A stretch of DNA of 64,000 nt from Arcobacter sp. (GTDB lineage Bacteria; Campylobacterota; Campylobacteria; Campylobacterales; Arcobacteraceae): assembly GCA_002869535.1 (NCBI GenBank), contig PKUK01000007.1:31871-95870 (forward strand). Reading direction: 5' to 3'. The notes beneath the pieces are model-generated. The model ran no database searches and was not told the origin of the DNA. It saw nothing but the letters and a program-made list of their open reading frames with translations. The translations under genes were made by a program, and so were the position numbers. Position 1 is the first letter of the stretch. Every line of letters starts with the position of its first letter. Below, one piece after another: positions 49,403-59,140 of the stretch.

Positions 49403-49653
49403 CAATTCTCTTCTATATGTTTTGCCAAGGTATTAATTGAAACCATTATTTTTCTAAGTTCTTTACTATCTGTTGTCTTCATTCCATACTTTTTATGTAA
49501 AGCCATAGATATTTGAAGGGCATCCATTGAATCTAGTTCCAAAAGAGATTCAGGGTCAAATAAAATATCATCATCTTTTATATCTTCAATTTCACACTCT
49601 TTTTCACACTCTTCAATTATTAACTTTTTTAATTCGTATTTCAAATCTTCCAT
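49402..49653 (-). CDS. Acyl carrier protein (aryl polyene type) 1
   Basis: 83 aa, acidic and helical, with the phosphopantetheine Ser42 in LELDSMDALQI. It carries the growing acyl chain. It overlaps the ketosynthase start and ends next to the ABC permease gene. A second carrier protein (60278) in the same locus suggests separate partners, as in the two-ACP design of aryl polyene clusters. Confidence 0.9.
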   Translation of the reverse strand: MEDLKYELKKLIIEECEKECEIEDIKDDDILFDPESLLELDSMDALQISMALHKKYGMKTTDSKELRKIMVSINTLAKHIEEN

Positions 49654-50813
49654 TAATTATTTCCTTTTTTTAATTTCATATATGCTAACAATAAAAATAC
49701 AATAGCAAATGAACATAAATATAATAAATAAATTTTTATATCGCTAAAACTTCCACCCCTAACAAAAATCTCCAACAAACCTTCCAATCCCCAAGACATA
49801 GGAGAGTAAGATGAGATGTCTTGCATAAATTGAGGCATAACAAATTTTGGAACCATTATTCCCCCAAGAGCTGCCAAAACTATATTTGTTACTCCTCCAA
49901 TAGAAGTTGCTTCCTCTGTTGTTTTGCTAATATTTGCTATAAATAATGCAAAACATATTGCTGCAATAGAAATAGCACTACTCATACAAAATATAAGTAA
50001 ATAGTTCCCACTAATAACTAAAGAGTCTCCTCCTAATAAAGGAACAATAAATATTCCTACTAAAATCATAATTACAACTTGAATTTGGTTAACAATAAAA
50101 TATGGAATGATTTTCCCAAGCAATATTGGAAATAATGATACATCTATACTTCTAATTCTAGAAATAGTACCAAAATTCTTTTCATTTATAAAAGTATTTG
50201 AAATAGGTATCAAAATAAAAAACATGGAAAATACAAGCCATGCAGGGACACTTTGTTGCACTGAACTTGGTTTTGATTTTACTTTTTCATTTTTATAAAT
50301 ATATGTGTTGTTTATCTTTTCACTTAACACAGAAAGTGTTCTTGCATCTATTTTTGATTTAATAAAAAAATCTTTCATTATGCTTTTTGAAATAATCTCA
50401 GTTATGCTATTTTTTAATATATAAAAATACTCTTTTTTTATCCCTGACTTACTAAAAGTTTTTATCTCAAAATCTTTGACATTTTTATTTATTTTTGTTT
50501 TAAAATTTTCATCAAGCGATACTACAAAATCATAATTATCTTTGTAAATAAATATCTTAAGTGCTTCATTTTTCACAAGATTTGCAGAAAAATAGTTGCT
50601 TTTATTTAAATCATCAACAAAACCTTTTATATCCTCATTTGTAGAACTTATTACTGCAACTTTTAATTTTGTTTCTAAAGTATCTGAATAGGTATTTTTC
50701 AAAGCTAAAGACATGATTAATATAAAAAGAGCTGGCATGATAAATAATACCATCAAAGCATGTATATCTCTAAATATTAATAATAACTCTTTTTTTAAAA
50801 TATATTTAAACAT
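49653..50813 (-). CDS. ABC-2 type transporter permease
   Basis: 386 aa. One N-terminal membrane helix (ALMVLFIMPALFILIMSLAL), a long extracytoplasmic domain, then five helices including VFSMFFILIPISNTFI and ATSIGGVTNIVLAALGGIMVP. This is the ABC-2 exporter layout. It pairs with the ATPase encoded directly upstream with abutting codons. It likely moves the pigment or a precursor across the inner membrane. Confidence 0.88.
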   Translation of the reverse strand: MFKYILKKELLLIFRDIHALMVLFIMPALFILIMSLALKNTYSDTLETKLKVAVISSTNEDIKGFVDDLNKSNYFSANLVKNEALKIFIYKDNYDFVVSLDENFKTKINKNVKDFEIKTFSKSGIKKEYFYILKNSITEIISKSIMKDFFIKSKIDARTLSVLSEKINNTYIYKNEKVKSKPSSVQQSVPAWLVFSMFFILIPISNTFINEKNFGTISRIRSIDVSLFPILLGKIIPYFIVNQIQVVIMILVGIFIVPLLGGDSLVISGNYLLIFCMSSAISIAAICFALFIANISKTTEEATSIGGVTNIVLAALGGIMVPKFVMPQFMQDISSYSPMSWGLEGLLEIFVRGGSFSDIKIYLLYLCSFAIVFLLLAYMKLKKGNN

Positions 50814-51673
50814 TACTCTCTTAAATCCTCTTTAGTAAGAGATAAAAATAGCTTCTCTAAATTTTTATCTGCAAAGTTAATATTTATAATCTTTTCATTT
50901 TTACTTTTTAATTCAGCCATTAAAGTTAAGAACTCATCGTATGAGTTTGAAATATCTACTTTGATTTTTTGATTTTCTAACTCAACTTCAATAATAGATT
51001 TTTTTTGAATCAAAATATCTTTTTTATTTTGTAATATAATTTTACTATTATCTAATACTGCAATTTCATCACACAAATATTCAACCTCATCCATATAGTG
51101 TGACGTATAAATAATAGTCGTATCTTGTGTTTTATTTAGGTTTTTTATTACCTCTAAAATATATTTTCTAGATTGGGGGTCTATTCCAACTGTTGGCTCA
51201 TCAAAATATATTATCTTTGGAGAATTAAGTAATCCAATAGCAATATTTAACCTTCTTTTTACCCCTCCTGAATATGTCGAGGCTCTTTTATTTATGAACT
51301 TTTCTAAAGATGTAGCTTCAATACAATATGAAATTTGTTTTTTTAAATTATCACCACTCAAGCCATATAAAGCACCAAAAAATTCCAGGTTTTCATAACT
51401 TGTTAAATTAGGATAAAAAGCATATGTTTGAGGGATATATGATGATATTTTTTTGACTTCATCTTTTTGTTTTTCAAAATCTAATCCATAAACTTCAATA
51501 CTACCTGAGTCTTTTGTAATAAGATGATTTAAAATAGAGACAAGGGTAGTTTTTCCTGCACCATTTGGACCTAATAGCCCAAAAACACAACCTGTGTCAA
51601 TTTGCAATGAGAGGTCTTTTAATACTGGTACATTATCATATGACATATTTAAATTATTAATTATAATTGACAT
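50813..51673 (-). CDS. ABC transporter ATP-binding protein
   Basis: 286 aa. Walker A GPNGAGKTT (residues about 36-44), signature YSGGVKRRL, Walker B IIYFDEPTVGID and the His switch (TSHYMDE) are present. It powers the ABC-2 permease. The C-terminal 60 residues are a regulatory tail. Such transporters are found in flexirubin-type loci, unlike the E. coli aryl polyene cluster, which relies on an MMPL exporter; here both types are present. Confidence 0.92.
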   Translation of the reverse strand: MSIIINNLNMSYDNVPVLKDLSLQIDTGCVFGLLGPNGAGKTTLVSILNHLITKDSGSIEVYGLDFEKQKDEVKKISSYIPQTYAFYPNLTSYENLEFFGALYGLSGDNLKKQISYCIEATSLEKFINKRASTYSGGVKRRLNIAIGLLNSPKIIYFDEPTVGIDPQSRKYILEVIKNLNKTQDTTIIYTSHYMDEVEYLCDEIAVLDNSKIILQNKKDILIQKKSIIEVELENQKIKVDISNSYDEFLTLMAELKSKNEKIININFADKNLEKLFLSLTKEDLRE

Positions 51674-51712
51674 TAATCTACTTTATTTTGATTATATCTA
51701 ATTGATAATAAA

Positions 51713-52930
51713 TTATTGAATCGCAAGTTTTTTACCAACTACTGATGTTTTTATTTTATCAACTATTTTTAAATTGATAGAAAATTTAATATTTGATAAT
51801 TCATTTTTCAGTATCTTTTTTATATCTTTAACTAAAAACTCTTTTTTACTCTCTATTGTAATATCTAGAATTTCATCTTTTAGTCTGTTTTTATCATTTG
51901 AATTTACAAATACAACTGCTTTTTCTATTCCATCAACATTTTCTAAAATATTTTCTATTTGAATTGTAGAATAACGTTTCCCAGCAATTTTTAGTATTTG
52001 AGAACTTCTACCTATTACTTTAAACTTATTCTCTTCAAACTCTACATAATCAAAGGTTTGCACTTGATTATTTGTTTGTTTAAACTCATTTTCATAGACA
52101 ATATTTGAGATAAAAGGAGATTTGACGTTTAACTCATTGTCATCATTTGTTGCAACTGTTACTTTCTCTAATGGTGTCCACAAAGACTCATCATTAAACT
52201 TATAGGCAATTCCTCCTGTTTCTGTAGAACCAAATATTTGTAGTATATTTGAAGAGTATTTATTATTAAACTCTTTTGCATCATCTAATAATAAAGGTGC
52301 AGTTGAACTTACAAATAATGATTTAGAAAGATTTTTTGATTCATTTAGTCTATTTAAGGATTTTATATATAATGGTGTTGTCACAACTAATGAGTTATCA
52401 TCTATTATATTTAGTAGGTCATGGGGCAAAAAATGCTCTTTTAAAATGATATCAATATCATTCATCAACGGGAAAAAGAGTCCAAATAAAGAGCCATAAA
52501 GATGAATAAAAGGAACAGTTACAATAACTCTTTTTATTTTATACTCTTTTAATAATCTTGATAACACCTCTATTTCTGAAAATATATTCTCTTTTGTTTT
52601 TAATGCTCCAATGGGAAATCCAGTACTCCCTGAAGTAAAATATAAATAAGAGAAATCTTTGTCAGAAAAAATATTATCCTGTATAGATGGCATATCAAAA
52701 TCACTAATATTTAACTCTTCTAGTTGTTTATTAATTCCTTTGTTTGTATTGTCAAAAAGAATTGATTTTGCATTTGAATAGTAGGATTTAAATATCTTTA
52801 AGGCATTCATCTCCTTGCTAGCTGAAGATATATATGAAACTTTATTAAAATATTTTTTATCAATAAATAGTTCTTTTTTTATTTCATGTTCATTTACTGA
52901 ACCATTATCATTAAATACTTTTAGAGTAAT
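51713..52930 (-). CDS. Aryl-ACP/acyl synthetase, AMP-binding (ApeH-like), with apparent ATT start
   Basis: The clear part (ATG at 52810) is 365 aa, but the same frame is open upstream and its residues (VFNDNGSVNEHEIKKELF) look like the N-terminus of this family. At 52930 an ATT lies 7 bases after GAAAAGG, a good ribosome site, giving 405 aa. The P-loop YFTSGSTGFPIG, FGSTETGGIAY and GRSSQILKIAGKRYS are the AMP-forming motifs. It should activate an aryl acid such as 4-coumarate onto the ACP. ATG to ATT by one G-to-T change would explain the odd start. Confidence 0.75.
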   Translation of the reverse strand: MTLKVFNDNGSVNEHEIKKELFIDKKYFNKVSYISSASKEMNALKIFKSYYSNAKSILFDNTNKGINKQLEELNISDFDMPSIQDNIFSDKDFSYLYFTSGSTGFPIGALKTKENIFSEIEVLSRLLKEYKIKRVIVTVPFIHLYGSLFGLFFPLMNDIDIILKEHFLPHDLLNIIDDNSLVVTTPLYIKSLNRLNESKNLSKSLFVSSTAPLLLDDAKEFNNKYSSNILQIFGSTETGGIAYKFNDESLWTPLEKVTVATNDDNELNVKSPFISNIVYENEFKQTNNQVQTFDYVEFEENKFKVIGRSSQILKIAGKRYSTIQIENILENVDGIEKAVVFVNSNDKNRLKDEILDITIESKKEFLVKDIKKILKNELSNIKFSINLKIVDKIKTSVVGKKLAIQ

Positions 52931-55043
52931 AAAAAGGCCTTTTCAAAATTATAATTAAAATTGCAATTGCAACTATTCCTATAGAGGCAATAAGCCCTAT
53001 TGAATAAAGTGCATTTGTTTTAGAAAAAATCAATATACCAAATCCAGCAAAGGTAGATAACAAAGAGTATAAGACAGCTGTATAAGTGTTCTTATCTAAA
53101 CTACTTGACCCCAAATAAATACCAAAATCTATGCTTATTGATAAAATAACAAAAATAATAAAAAAATGTAATATATTAAAAGCCATAAAAAAAGATACTA
53201 ATGCCATTAATGATATTTGAAATATTAAATAAGTAAGTGAAATAAGAAAATTACCTTTTGTAGAGAAAAATAACATCAATAAAATAAAAATGACACTTAT
53301 TCCTCCATATATAAACAACTCACTATAAATAGAGACTAAGTTTTGTTCAAACATTGTTTTTATACTTAAATTCTCTACAAAATCATATTTACTAAATTCA
53401 GCAACTTTGTCTTTAGGTAAATTGGCATATGACAAATAAAAATCTTTATATTTTATAAGCTCTATTCCTAAATCACTTAATATATCTTTTGTATAAATTG
53501 GTTTATCTACCTTATAAACATATGCATCTTTAAAATAGTTAACCTTAAATCCCAACTCACTAGACTTCTCATCCAACTTATTCTTAATTTTCTCAAAATT
53601 TATATTCTCCAATAAAACCTTTTTATTTAAAAAATCTTTTTCACCTACTAATATAGAAATTGGGATATAAGAGTTTGGATACTCATTTTTTAATACCCTA
53701 TCCTTTTCAATCAATTTATCTATAGATTTTGCTTTTATCAAAACAGGCATATTCTTTTGAAGATTTAATTTTTTATTAAAATAGTCCTCTTTTTCTTTTA
53801 AGTGGACATTATTTATATCAAGATTTTTCAAATCTAAATCAAAATAAAACTTATCTATTGAAATAAGTAATAAGACTATCGCAAGCAATATCATATAAAT
53901 AGGTTTGACTTTTGAATAAAAATTATAAGTATTGGTACTAAATCTTTTTTGATAAAAGTTAATTTTTGGATATAAAAATGCAAATTGAATATATGAAAAA
54001 AGAAGTGAAACTATGGAGAAGTAACAAAGTTGTTTAATTAAATCAAATGAAACAAAAGACAAAATAGCAAAAGCCCCAACAGTGGTAATCATCCCTAAAA
54101 ATACATCCTTGTTGAATCCTTTTTTCTCTTCATAATAATTATGCATATAATGGTGAAACATATAATCAATAGCAACAGTAGAAATTGATATTCCAAATAC
54201 AACAACAAAAATAGATAATTTATCAAATATAAATGAACAGACAAGTAATGAGAGTAAAATAGATGAACTAAGTGTAATCAATGTATTTACAAGCAATTTT
54301 AGATTTTTTAAAATCACTAAATAAAGTAAAAGTAATATTGTTGTTGAAAAGATAACTATTTTGTTTACATCATCTTTTATAATTCTTGAATTCTCTACAA
54401 AATAAAAAATAGGTGAAAATACTTTTATGTTTTTATCACTTGAACTAAGCTTTTCAATTGCATCATAAATACTCTCATATTGAGAAATTGAATTTACTCT
54501 ACCCTCTAAGTTAAATATTGATATATACGCACTATCTTTTATACTTAAGTGATTATTTTTTAAAGACAAAGCTTTTAAAGAGGTTTTTTCCTTGAAGATA
54601 TCTAAAGGATCCTTCTTATCTATAAAAAAAGAGAAGCTAGAATTTATCAAATTAGATTTTAGTTCTTCTAGTTTTTTACTTATATTTAACTTTTCTAAAG
54701 CATCTTTATCTATACTTTCTATAAAAAACTTATACTCTTGTTTATATCTTTTAAGATTTTTGTTTGTGTAAGATTTTTCAAGAGTTAATCCATCTATTTT
54801 TAAAAACTCATCTTCTAATTCTTTAATTTTTTTTAAAGAGTTATTGTCTAATCCCTCAACACTAAGAAATACTTTTTTTGTGTTTTGGAACTTATTAAAC
54901 TCTTTTAGTAACTCTTTTTTTTCACTATTTGGCAATATAGTTTGAAGCTCTGTTGAAATACTACTAAAAGAGTTAAAATATACTACTAATAAGGCTAAAA
55001 CTATAAGTAATGAAATATTAATATAATTGCTAATTTTCAACAA
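52911..55043 (-). CDS. MMPL/RND family exporter
   Basis: 710 aa. Two repeats, each with one helix, a large periplasmic domain and five or so helices. SISTVAIDYMFHHYMHNYY and the second-half ILSISIDFGIYLGSS carry the typical intramembrane Asp residues of MMPL/RND pumps. It is proposed to move the polyene lipid toward the outer membrane, as for the ApeM-like protein of aryl polyene loci. It overlaps the LolA-like gene start by a few bases, so the two are translated together. Confidence 0.87.
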   Translation of the reverse strand: MLKISNYINISLLIVLALLVVYFNSFSSISTELQTILPNSEKKELLKEFNKFQNTKKVFLSVEGLDNNSLKKIKELEDEFLKIDGLTLEKSYTNKNLKRYKQEYKFFIESIDKDALEKLNISKKLEELKSNLINSSFSFFIDKKDPLDIFKEKTSLKALSLKNNHLSIKDSAYISIFNLEGRVNSISQYESIYDAIEKLSSSDKNIKVFSPIFYFVENSRIIKDDVNKIVIFSTTILLLLYLVILKNLKLLVNTLITLSSSILLSLLVCSFIFDKLSIFVVVFGISISTVAIDYMFHHYMHNYYEEKKGFNKDVFLGMITTVGAFAILSFVSFDLIKQLCYFSIVSLLFSYIQFAFLYPKINFYQKRFSTNTYNFYSKVKPIYMILLAIVLLLISIDKFYFDLDLKNLDINNVHLKEKEDYFNKKLNLQKNMPVLIKAKSIDKLIEKDRVLKNEYPNSYIPISILVGEKDFLNKKVLLENINFEKIKNKLDEKSSELGFKVNYFKDAYVYKVDKPIYTKDILSDLGIELIKYKDFYLSYANLPKDKVAEFSKYDFVENLSIKTMFEQNLVSIYSELFIYGGISVIFILLMLFFSTKGNFLISLTYLIFQISLMALVSFFMAFNILHFFIIFVILSISIDFGIYLGSSSLDKNTYTAVLYSLLSTFAGFGILIFSKTNALYSIGLIASIGIVAIAILIIILKRPFYYSKSI

Positions 55044-55506
55044 TATTTATCCAATCATCATTAGTAAAAAATATCTTTAAAAAAATCAACTTATCATCTT
55101 TTTTTTTGTACTCAATTTTGCTTATTACATTTGATATATAATCATTTGGAATTAGTCTATTTACAGAATCATCTTTTATAATTTGAAAATACTCTTTTAA
55201 ATTTTCTGGTTTATTTTTATATATACTATCTATGATTTTTGAAAAAATTGTTAACTCAAAATTTTCTTCATAATTTAAAACCTTCTTTTTATCACCATTT
55301 TTTTCTATAATATTCTCTTTAGTAAAAATAAATGATTTATCCTCATTTAAATATCTAATTTCCAAAGTGTCATTATCTATTTTTAAAATACCATTTCTAT
55401 ATACACTTGTACTTAATGCACTGATATATTTTTCCTCTTTAAATTTAATTGGTTTTGAAAATAGTATCATCGTAGAAACAAAAATTAAAAATAAAACCTT
55501 ATACAT
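55030..55506 (-). CDS. LolA-like outer-membrane carrier protein
   Basis: 158 aa from the ATG at 55506 (AAGGG ribosome site; the frame extends to 55542). A signal peptide (YKVLFLIFVSTMILFS) leads to a periplasmic domain with LEIRYLNEDKSFIFTKENIIE, resembling the LolA/ApeG-like fold that shields lipid in transit. It overlaps the upstream membrane-protein gene by 8 bases and precedes the MMPL gene, consistent with joint lipid transport. Sequence likeness is modest. Confidence 0.65.
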   Translation of the reverse strand: MYKVLFLIFVSTMILFSKPIKFKEEKYISALSTSVYRNGILKIDNDTLEIRYLNEDKSFIFTKENIIEKNGDKKKVLNYEENFELTIFSKIIDSIYKNKPENLKEYFQIIKDDSVNRLIPNDYISNVISKIEYKKKDDKLIFLKIFFTNDDWINIVEN

Positions 55507-56035
55507 GGACTTTACCCTTAAAGTAGATTTTTTTATGAACAAATTGAATTAATCCTGCAAGTATAAACAAAAAATACCAACCAACAGATGAATAAAAAGT
55601 CCAATAAACCATATCTTTTGTATATAGAACAAAAGAGTGAATCAAAACATTTAACAAAGAGATAAGAAACCAAAATAGTGTTGACTTTTGAATATACTCT
55701 TTTTCTTCTTTTTCAACTTTTTTATTGAATTTTTCTAAAAAAATAAAAATAAATGAGTTCTTTGAAATGTAACTATATAATATATAAATTGAAATTAATC
55801 CCGAGATTAATAATGGCAAGATTTTTAAAAATAAAAAGTTCTCTAAGTAATATGCCAAAATAGAAACACCCAAATAAAAAAGAGGAAAAATATACTCTTT
55901 TATATTTTTCTTTATACTAAGCAGTAGCCAAAGAAGAGAAAAAATAAATATTATTAATGAAACCGTTTTTAATTCAAAGTTTCTTAGTGAATAAAAAACA
56001 ACTGGGGCATAAAATAAAGATATGATTAAATTCAT
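55499..56035 (-). CDS. Polytopic membrane protein (COG4648-like)
   Basis: 178 aa with about six hydrophobic segments (LIISLFYAPVVFYSL, LIIFIFSLLWLLLSI, IFPLFYLGVSILAYYL and others). A KSTLFWFLISLLNVLIHS motif and a C-terminal WTFYSSVGWYFLFILAGLIQFV are typical of the small membrane proteins found in aryl polyene clusters. Function is unknown. A role in transport or in anchoring the biosynthetic complex is assumed. Confidence 0.65.
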   Translation of the reverse strand: MNLIISLFYAPVVFYSLRNFELKTVSLIIFIFSLLWLLLSIKKNIKEYIFPLFYLGVSILAYYLENFLFLKILPLLISGLISIYILYSYISKNSFIFIFLEKFNKKVEKEEKEYIQKSTLFWFLISLLNVLIHSFVLYTKDMVYWTFYSSVGWYFLFILAGLIQFVHKKIYFKGKVHV

Positions 56036-56040
56036 AAACT

Positions 56041-56745
56041 TTATCTAACCATTGCCCCACTAATATTTAAAACCTCTCCACTTACATAAGTGGCATCTAC
56101 ACCTATAAAATAAGCACATTTTGCCACTTCATCAGCTTTTCCAAATCTCTTAAGAGGTATAGCTTTTTTTAGCTCTTTTACATTTGGTATATTTTCTATC
56201 ATTTCTGATTCTATTATTCCAGGGGCAAGAGCATTTACCCTGATATTATATCTTCCAAGTTCTATAGACAGAGTTTTAGTAAAAGCGATAACTCCTCCTT
56301 TACTAGCACTATAATTTGCTTGTCCTGAGTTTCCACTTATTCCTGAAATTGATGCCACGTTTACAATACTTCCTCGTTTATTCATCATCATATTTTTAGA
56401 AATAACTTTTGTAACATAAAAAAGTCCAGTTAGATTTGTATTTATTACATCTTCCCATTCATCATCATCCATAAAGAAAAACAGATTATCTTTTATAATA
56501 CCAGCATTATTTACTAAAACATTAACATCAAGATTTTCTAAGGCTTCTTTAATAGAGTTTTTATCTTGCATATTAAAAGTAATTAGTTCTCCATTTTGAT
56601 TTATTTCATTCAAAATCTCTTCTGCTTTTTCTTTATTACTGTTATAGTGAATATATACAAAATATCCATTTTGAGCATACTCTTTAACTATTGCTTTGCC
56701 AATAGAACCTGTAGCTCCTGTAACTAATACTTTTTTTGCTTCCAT
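56041..56745 (-). CDS. 3-ketoacyl-ACP reductase (FabG/ApeQ-like)
   Basis: 234 aa from the ATG at 56745. The frame extends to 56826, but that part overlaps the lyase gene and has no ribosome site. NADPH loop TGATGSIGKAI, NNAG at 79-82, N104, S132, Y145 and K149 (ANYSASK) give a complete short-chain reductase site. It reduces the ketoacyl-ACP formed at each elongation round of the polyene. It follows the lyase gene by about 10 bases. Confidence 0.9.
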   Translation of the reverse strand: MEAKKVLVTGATGSIGKAIVKEYAQNGYFVYIHYNSNKEKAEEILNEINQNGELITFNMQDKNSIKEALENLDVNVLVNNAGIIKDNLFFFMDDDEWEDVINTNLTGLFYVTKVISKNMMMNKRGSIVNVASISGISGNSGQANYSASKGGVIAFTKTLSIELGRYNIRVNALAPGIIESEMIENIPNVKELKKAIPLKRFGKADEVAKCAYFIGVDATYVSGEVLNISGAMVR

Positions 56746-56755
56746 CTTCAACTCT

Positions 56756-58276
56756 TTATATAAACTTCGCTTCTTGTAAAATTTTATTGATATTTTGTAT
56801 ATCAATATCCATTCTTCTATCTTCATACAATGGTTTTACTATTTTTCTTATCTCTTTATAGATATTTCTAAGATGTGGTGAAACTTCACTCTCTCCTCTT
56901 ATATCAACAGCTTGCGCCATACCTATAAATGCAATAGAAAGCATATTATGAAGATCGGGCATCATCTTAGCAAAATCATTTGCAGCAGTTGTTCCCATAG
57001 ATACTTTATCTTGATTAAGTGATTCTGTTGGTCTTGAGTGAATAGAAGCTGCTGTTGTATTTTTGATAACATCAGCACTTAAAGAACTAAGACTTATTTG
57101 CATAGCTTTAAATCCATGAAAAAATGGCTCTTTTGAAAGCTTAAGATTTTCTCCTAAACCACGGTTAAATTTATGATCAACTAAAAGAGCAAACTCTTTA
57201 TCTAATAAGTCTGCTAAATTTGCAGCACAAATCTTAAGTGTATCCATAGCATGAGCTACATATCCACCATAAAAGTTCCCAGAGGTATAGATTTTTTGAT
57301 TTTCACCATCTATAAGGGGATTATCATTTACACTGTTTATCTCAGTTTCTACCCAGTTTTTTGATATCTCTAAATTGTCTCTTATTACCCCTAAAACTTG
57401 AGGTGCACATCTCATAGAGTATGTATCTTGAATATTCAGGTCATTATCAGCAAAAAATTTATCATATCTATCATCTCTTCCGTGAGTCAGTTTTGAACCT
57501 TCTATTTTTCTTTTGATATTTTTAGCTGCGTTTATTTGACCACTAAATGGCTTTGAATCATGAACAAAATCCGCCACAGGGGTATCATCTCCTAAAAGAA
57601 CTTCAAACATCCCTGCCACGTATGATTCCATAGAGTCTAAAATAACCTCAAACTCTTCAATCGCTTTTAAAGCTATAGCACTCATTATCGTTGTACCATT
57701 CATAATAGCTAATGCCTCTTTAGGCTCAAACTTATAAGGTGTAATATTTAGTTCATTGTAAACTTCCATCACATCTTTTATTTCACCCTTATAATAAACT
57801 TCTCTCTCACCAGCAATTACAGCTGCTATATAAGAAAGTGGTGTTAAATCTCCACTTGCACCAACTGAGCCTTGTGATGGAATTACAGGAATAATATCTT
57901 TTTCAACAAGCATTTCAAGTCTATGCAAAAGATTCATAGAGACACCTGAACGAGCTTTACTTAAAGAGATAGTTCTACAAATAACAGCATATCTACATAC
58001 TTCATAACTTAGGTTTTTTCCTATACCACACCCGTGAAAACGAAATAGATTTGTTTGTAACGTTGCTGCATCATCATAACTAACATAGTTTTTGCCACTT
58101 GCTCCATATCCTGTAGTGATCCCATAAATAGGTTTACCAGCTTTAATTGTATTCATCATAAAATCATGAGTATGATTTATAAATGTTATAAACTTTTCAT
58201 CTTTAGATATCTCTATATCTGTTGCATTTATTATCTCTTCTAAAGATATTGTTCTTTTATCTATTGTTAATTTCAT
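56756..58276 (-). CDS. Aromatic amino acid ammonia-lyase (HAL/TAL family)
   Basis: 506 aa. The MIO prosthetic group forms from A140-S141-G142 (GSVGASGDLTPL), Tyr51 is in YGITTG, and NGTT, QDKVSMGTTAAND and SRPTESLNQDK are present. Substrate choice depends on the pair at about 80-81, here F80-H81 (LFRFHGCG), which matches neither typical PAL nor the standard SH pair of histidine lyases. In a flexirubin-type locus it most likely makes 4-coumarate from tyrosine. It provides the aryl starter for the adjacent ligase and ACP. Confidence 0.88.
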   Translation of the reverse strand: MKLTIDKRTISLEEIINATDIEISKDEKFITFINHTHDFMMNTIKAGKPIYGITTGYGASGKNYVSYDDAATLQTNLFRFHGCGIGKNLSYEVCRYAVICRTISLSKARSGVSMNLLHRLEMLVEKDIIPVIPSQGSVGASGDLTPLSYIAAVIAGEREVYYKGEIKDVMEVYNELNITPYKFEPKEALAIMNGTTIMSAIALKAIEEFEVILDSMESYVAGMFEVLLGDDTPVADFVHDSKPFSGQINAAKNIKRKIEGSKLTHGRDDRYDKFFADNDLNIQDTYSMRCAPQVLGVIRDNLEISKNWVETEINSVNDNPLIDGENQKIYTSGNFYGGYVAHAMDTLKICAANLADLLDKEFALLVDHKFNRGLGENLKLSKEPFFHGFKAMQISLSSLSADVIKNTTAASIHSRPTESLNQDKVSMGTTAANDFAKMMPDLHNMLSIAFIGMAQAVDIRGESEVSPHLRNIYKEIRKIVKPLYEDRRMDIDIQNINKILQEAKFI

Positions 58277-58279
58277 CTA

Positions 58280-59140
58280 TTATTTATTCTCCCAAAAATT
58301 ATAAAAATTAAACCATTGGTTTGGATATTTTTTTAGAATATCTTCAAATAGTTTAACATATTCTTTTATAGCTATATCAATAGCTTCTTTCTCTTTTAAA
58401 TTTAAATCTAAATTTAATTTTATCGTTTCTACTTTGTATCTTTGTAATCCAATATTTATTACAAAACAACATAAAATTGGTGTTTTAGTTTTATAAGAAA
58501 TTTTAAATGGATTCTTATTAAAAAATGCATCTTTTCCAAAAAACTTTGTTTTATATTTATATTTATTACTTGTTGGTCTATCTGCCATTATAGCGATAAT
58601 CTCATCATTTGAAATTGCATTTGCAATTTCAATAGAAACAGGAATCTGTCCCATTGATTGATCTATAATATTAATATTTGAGATTTTATTTTCAATATTA
58701 CTTTCAATCTCTTTTATACTATCTAAAATTACTTCCTGCATGACAATATTGATTCTATTTTTAGTTACAGGATTACTAGAACTTGAAGCCCAGCCACCAA
58801 AATGAGAAAATAATAAAATAGTCTTACTATCCATAATCTTTAAAACTGTTTCTTTTTCCTCATATATAAAATCATAAGAACTTGGGTCATATTTAGATAT
58901 AAATCTATCAACAAGACAAATTGCAAACATTCTTAAGTGTTCAAAATAAATCCAATTATTAAACTCTAAACCTAAAATTTTATAATATTCTTTTAAAGAT
59001 TCTTTCACATTTGATGCAAAAATAAAATAAAAAAAACTTACTGGATACATAATATAATAGACAAACTTGTAACCAAAAAGTTTATATAAATTAAAAGCAA
59101 GTTTTATACTCCACCCGCTTCCTCTTTGCTTAACATTCAT
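58280..59140 (-). CDS. Lysophospholipid/lipid A-type acyltransferase
   Basis: 286 aa. It has an N-terminal hydrophobic segment, then LLFSHFGGWASSS (the acyltransferase His motif) and IAIMADRPTSNKYKYKTKFFG. These match the LpxL/HtrB-like family. In aryl polyene loci such a domain is fused to a glycosyltransferase (ApeK-like), while here the two are separate adjacent genes. It may add the polyene or a fatty chain to a lipid anchor. It is an inner-membrane-associated enzyme. Confidence 0.8.
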   Translation of the reverse strand: MNVKQRGSGWSIKLAFNLYKLFGYKFVYYIMYPVSFFYFIFASNVKESLKEYYKILGLEFNNWIYFEHLRMFAICLVDRFISKYDPSSYDFIYEEKETVLKIMDSKTILLFSHFGGWASSSSNPVTKNRINIVMQEVILDSIKEIESNIENKISNINIIDQSMGQIPVSIEIANAISNDEIIAIMADRPTSNKYKYKTKFFGKDAFFNKNPFKISYKTKTPILCCFVINIGLQRYKVETIKLNLDLNLKEKEAIDIAIKEYVKLFEDILKKYPNQWFNFYNFWENK

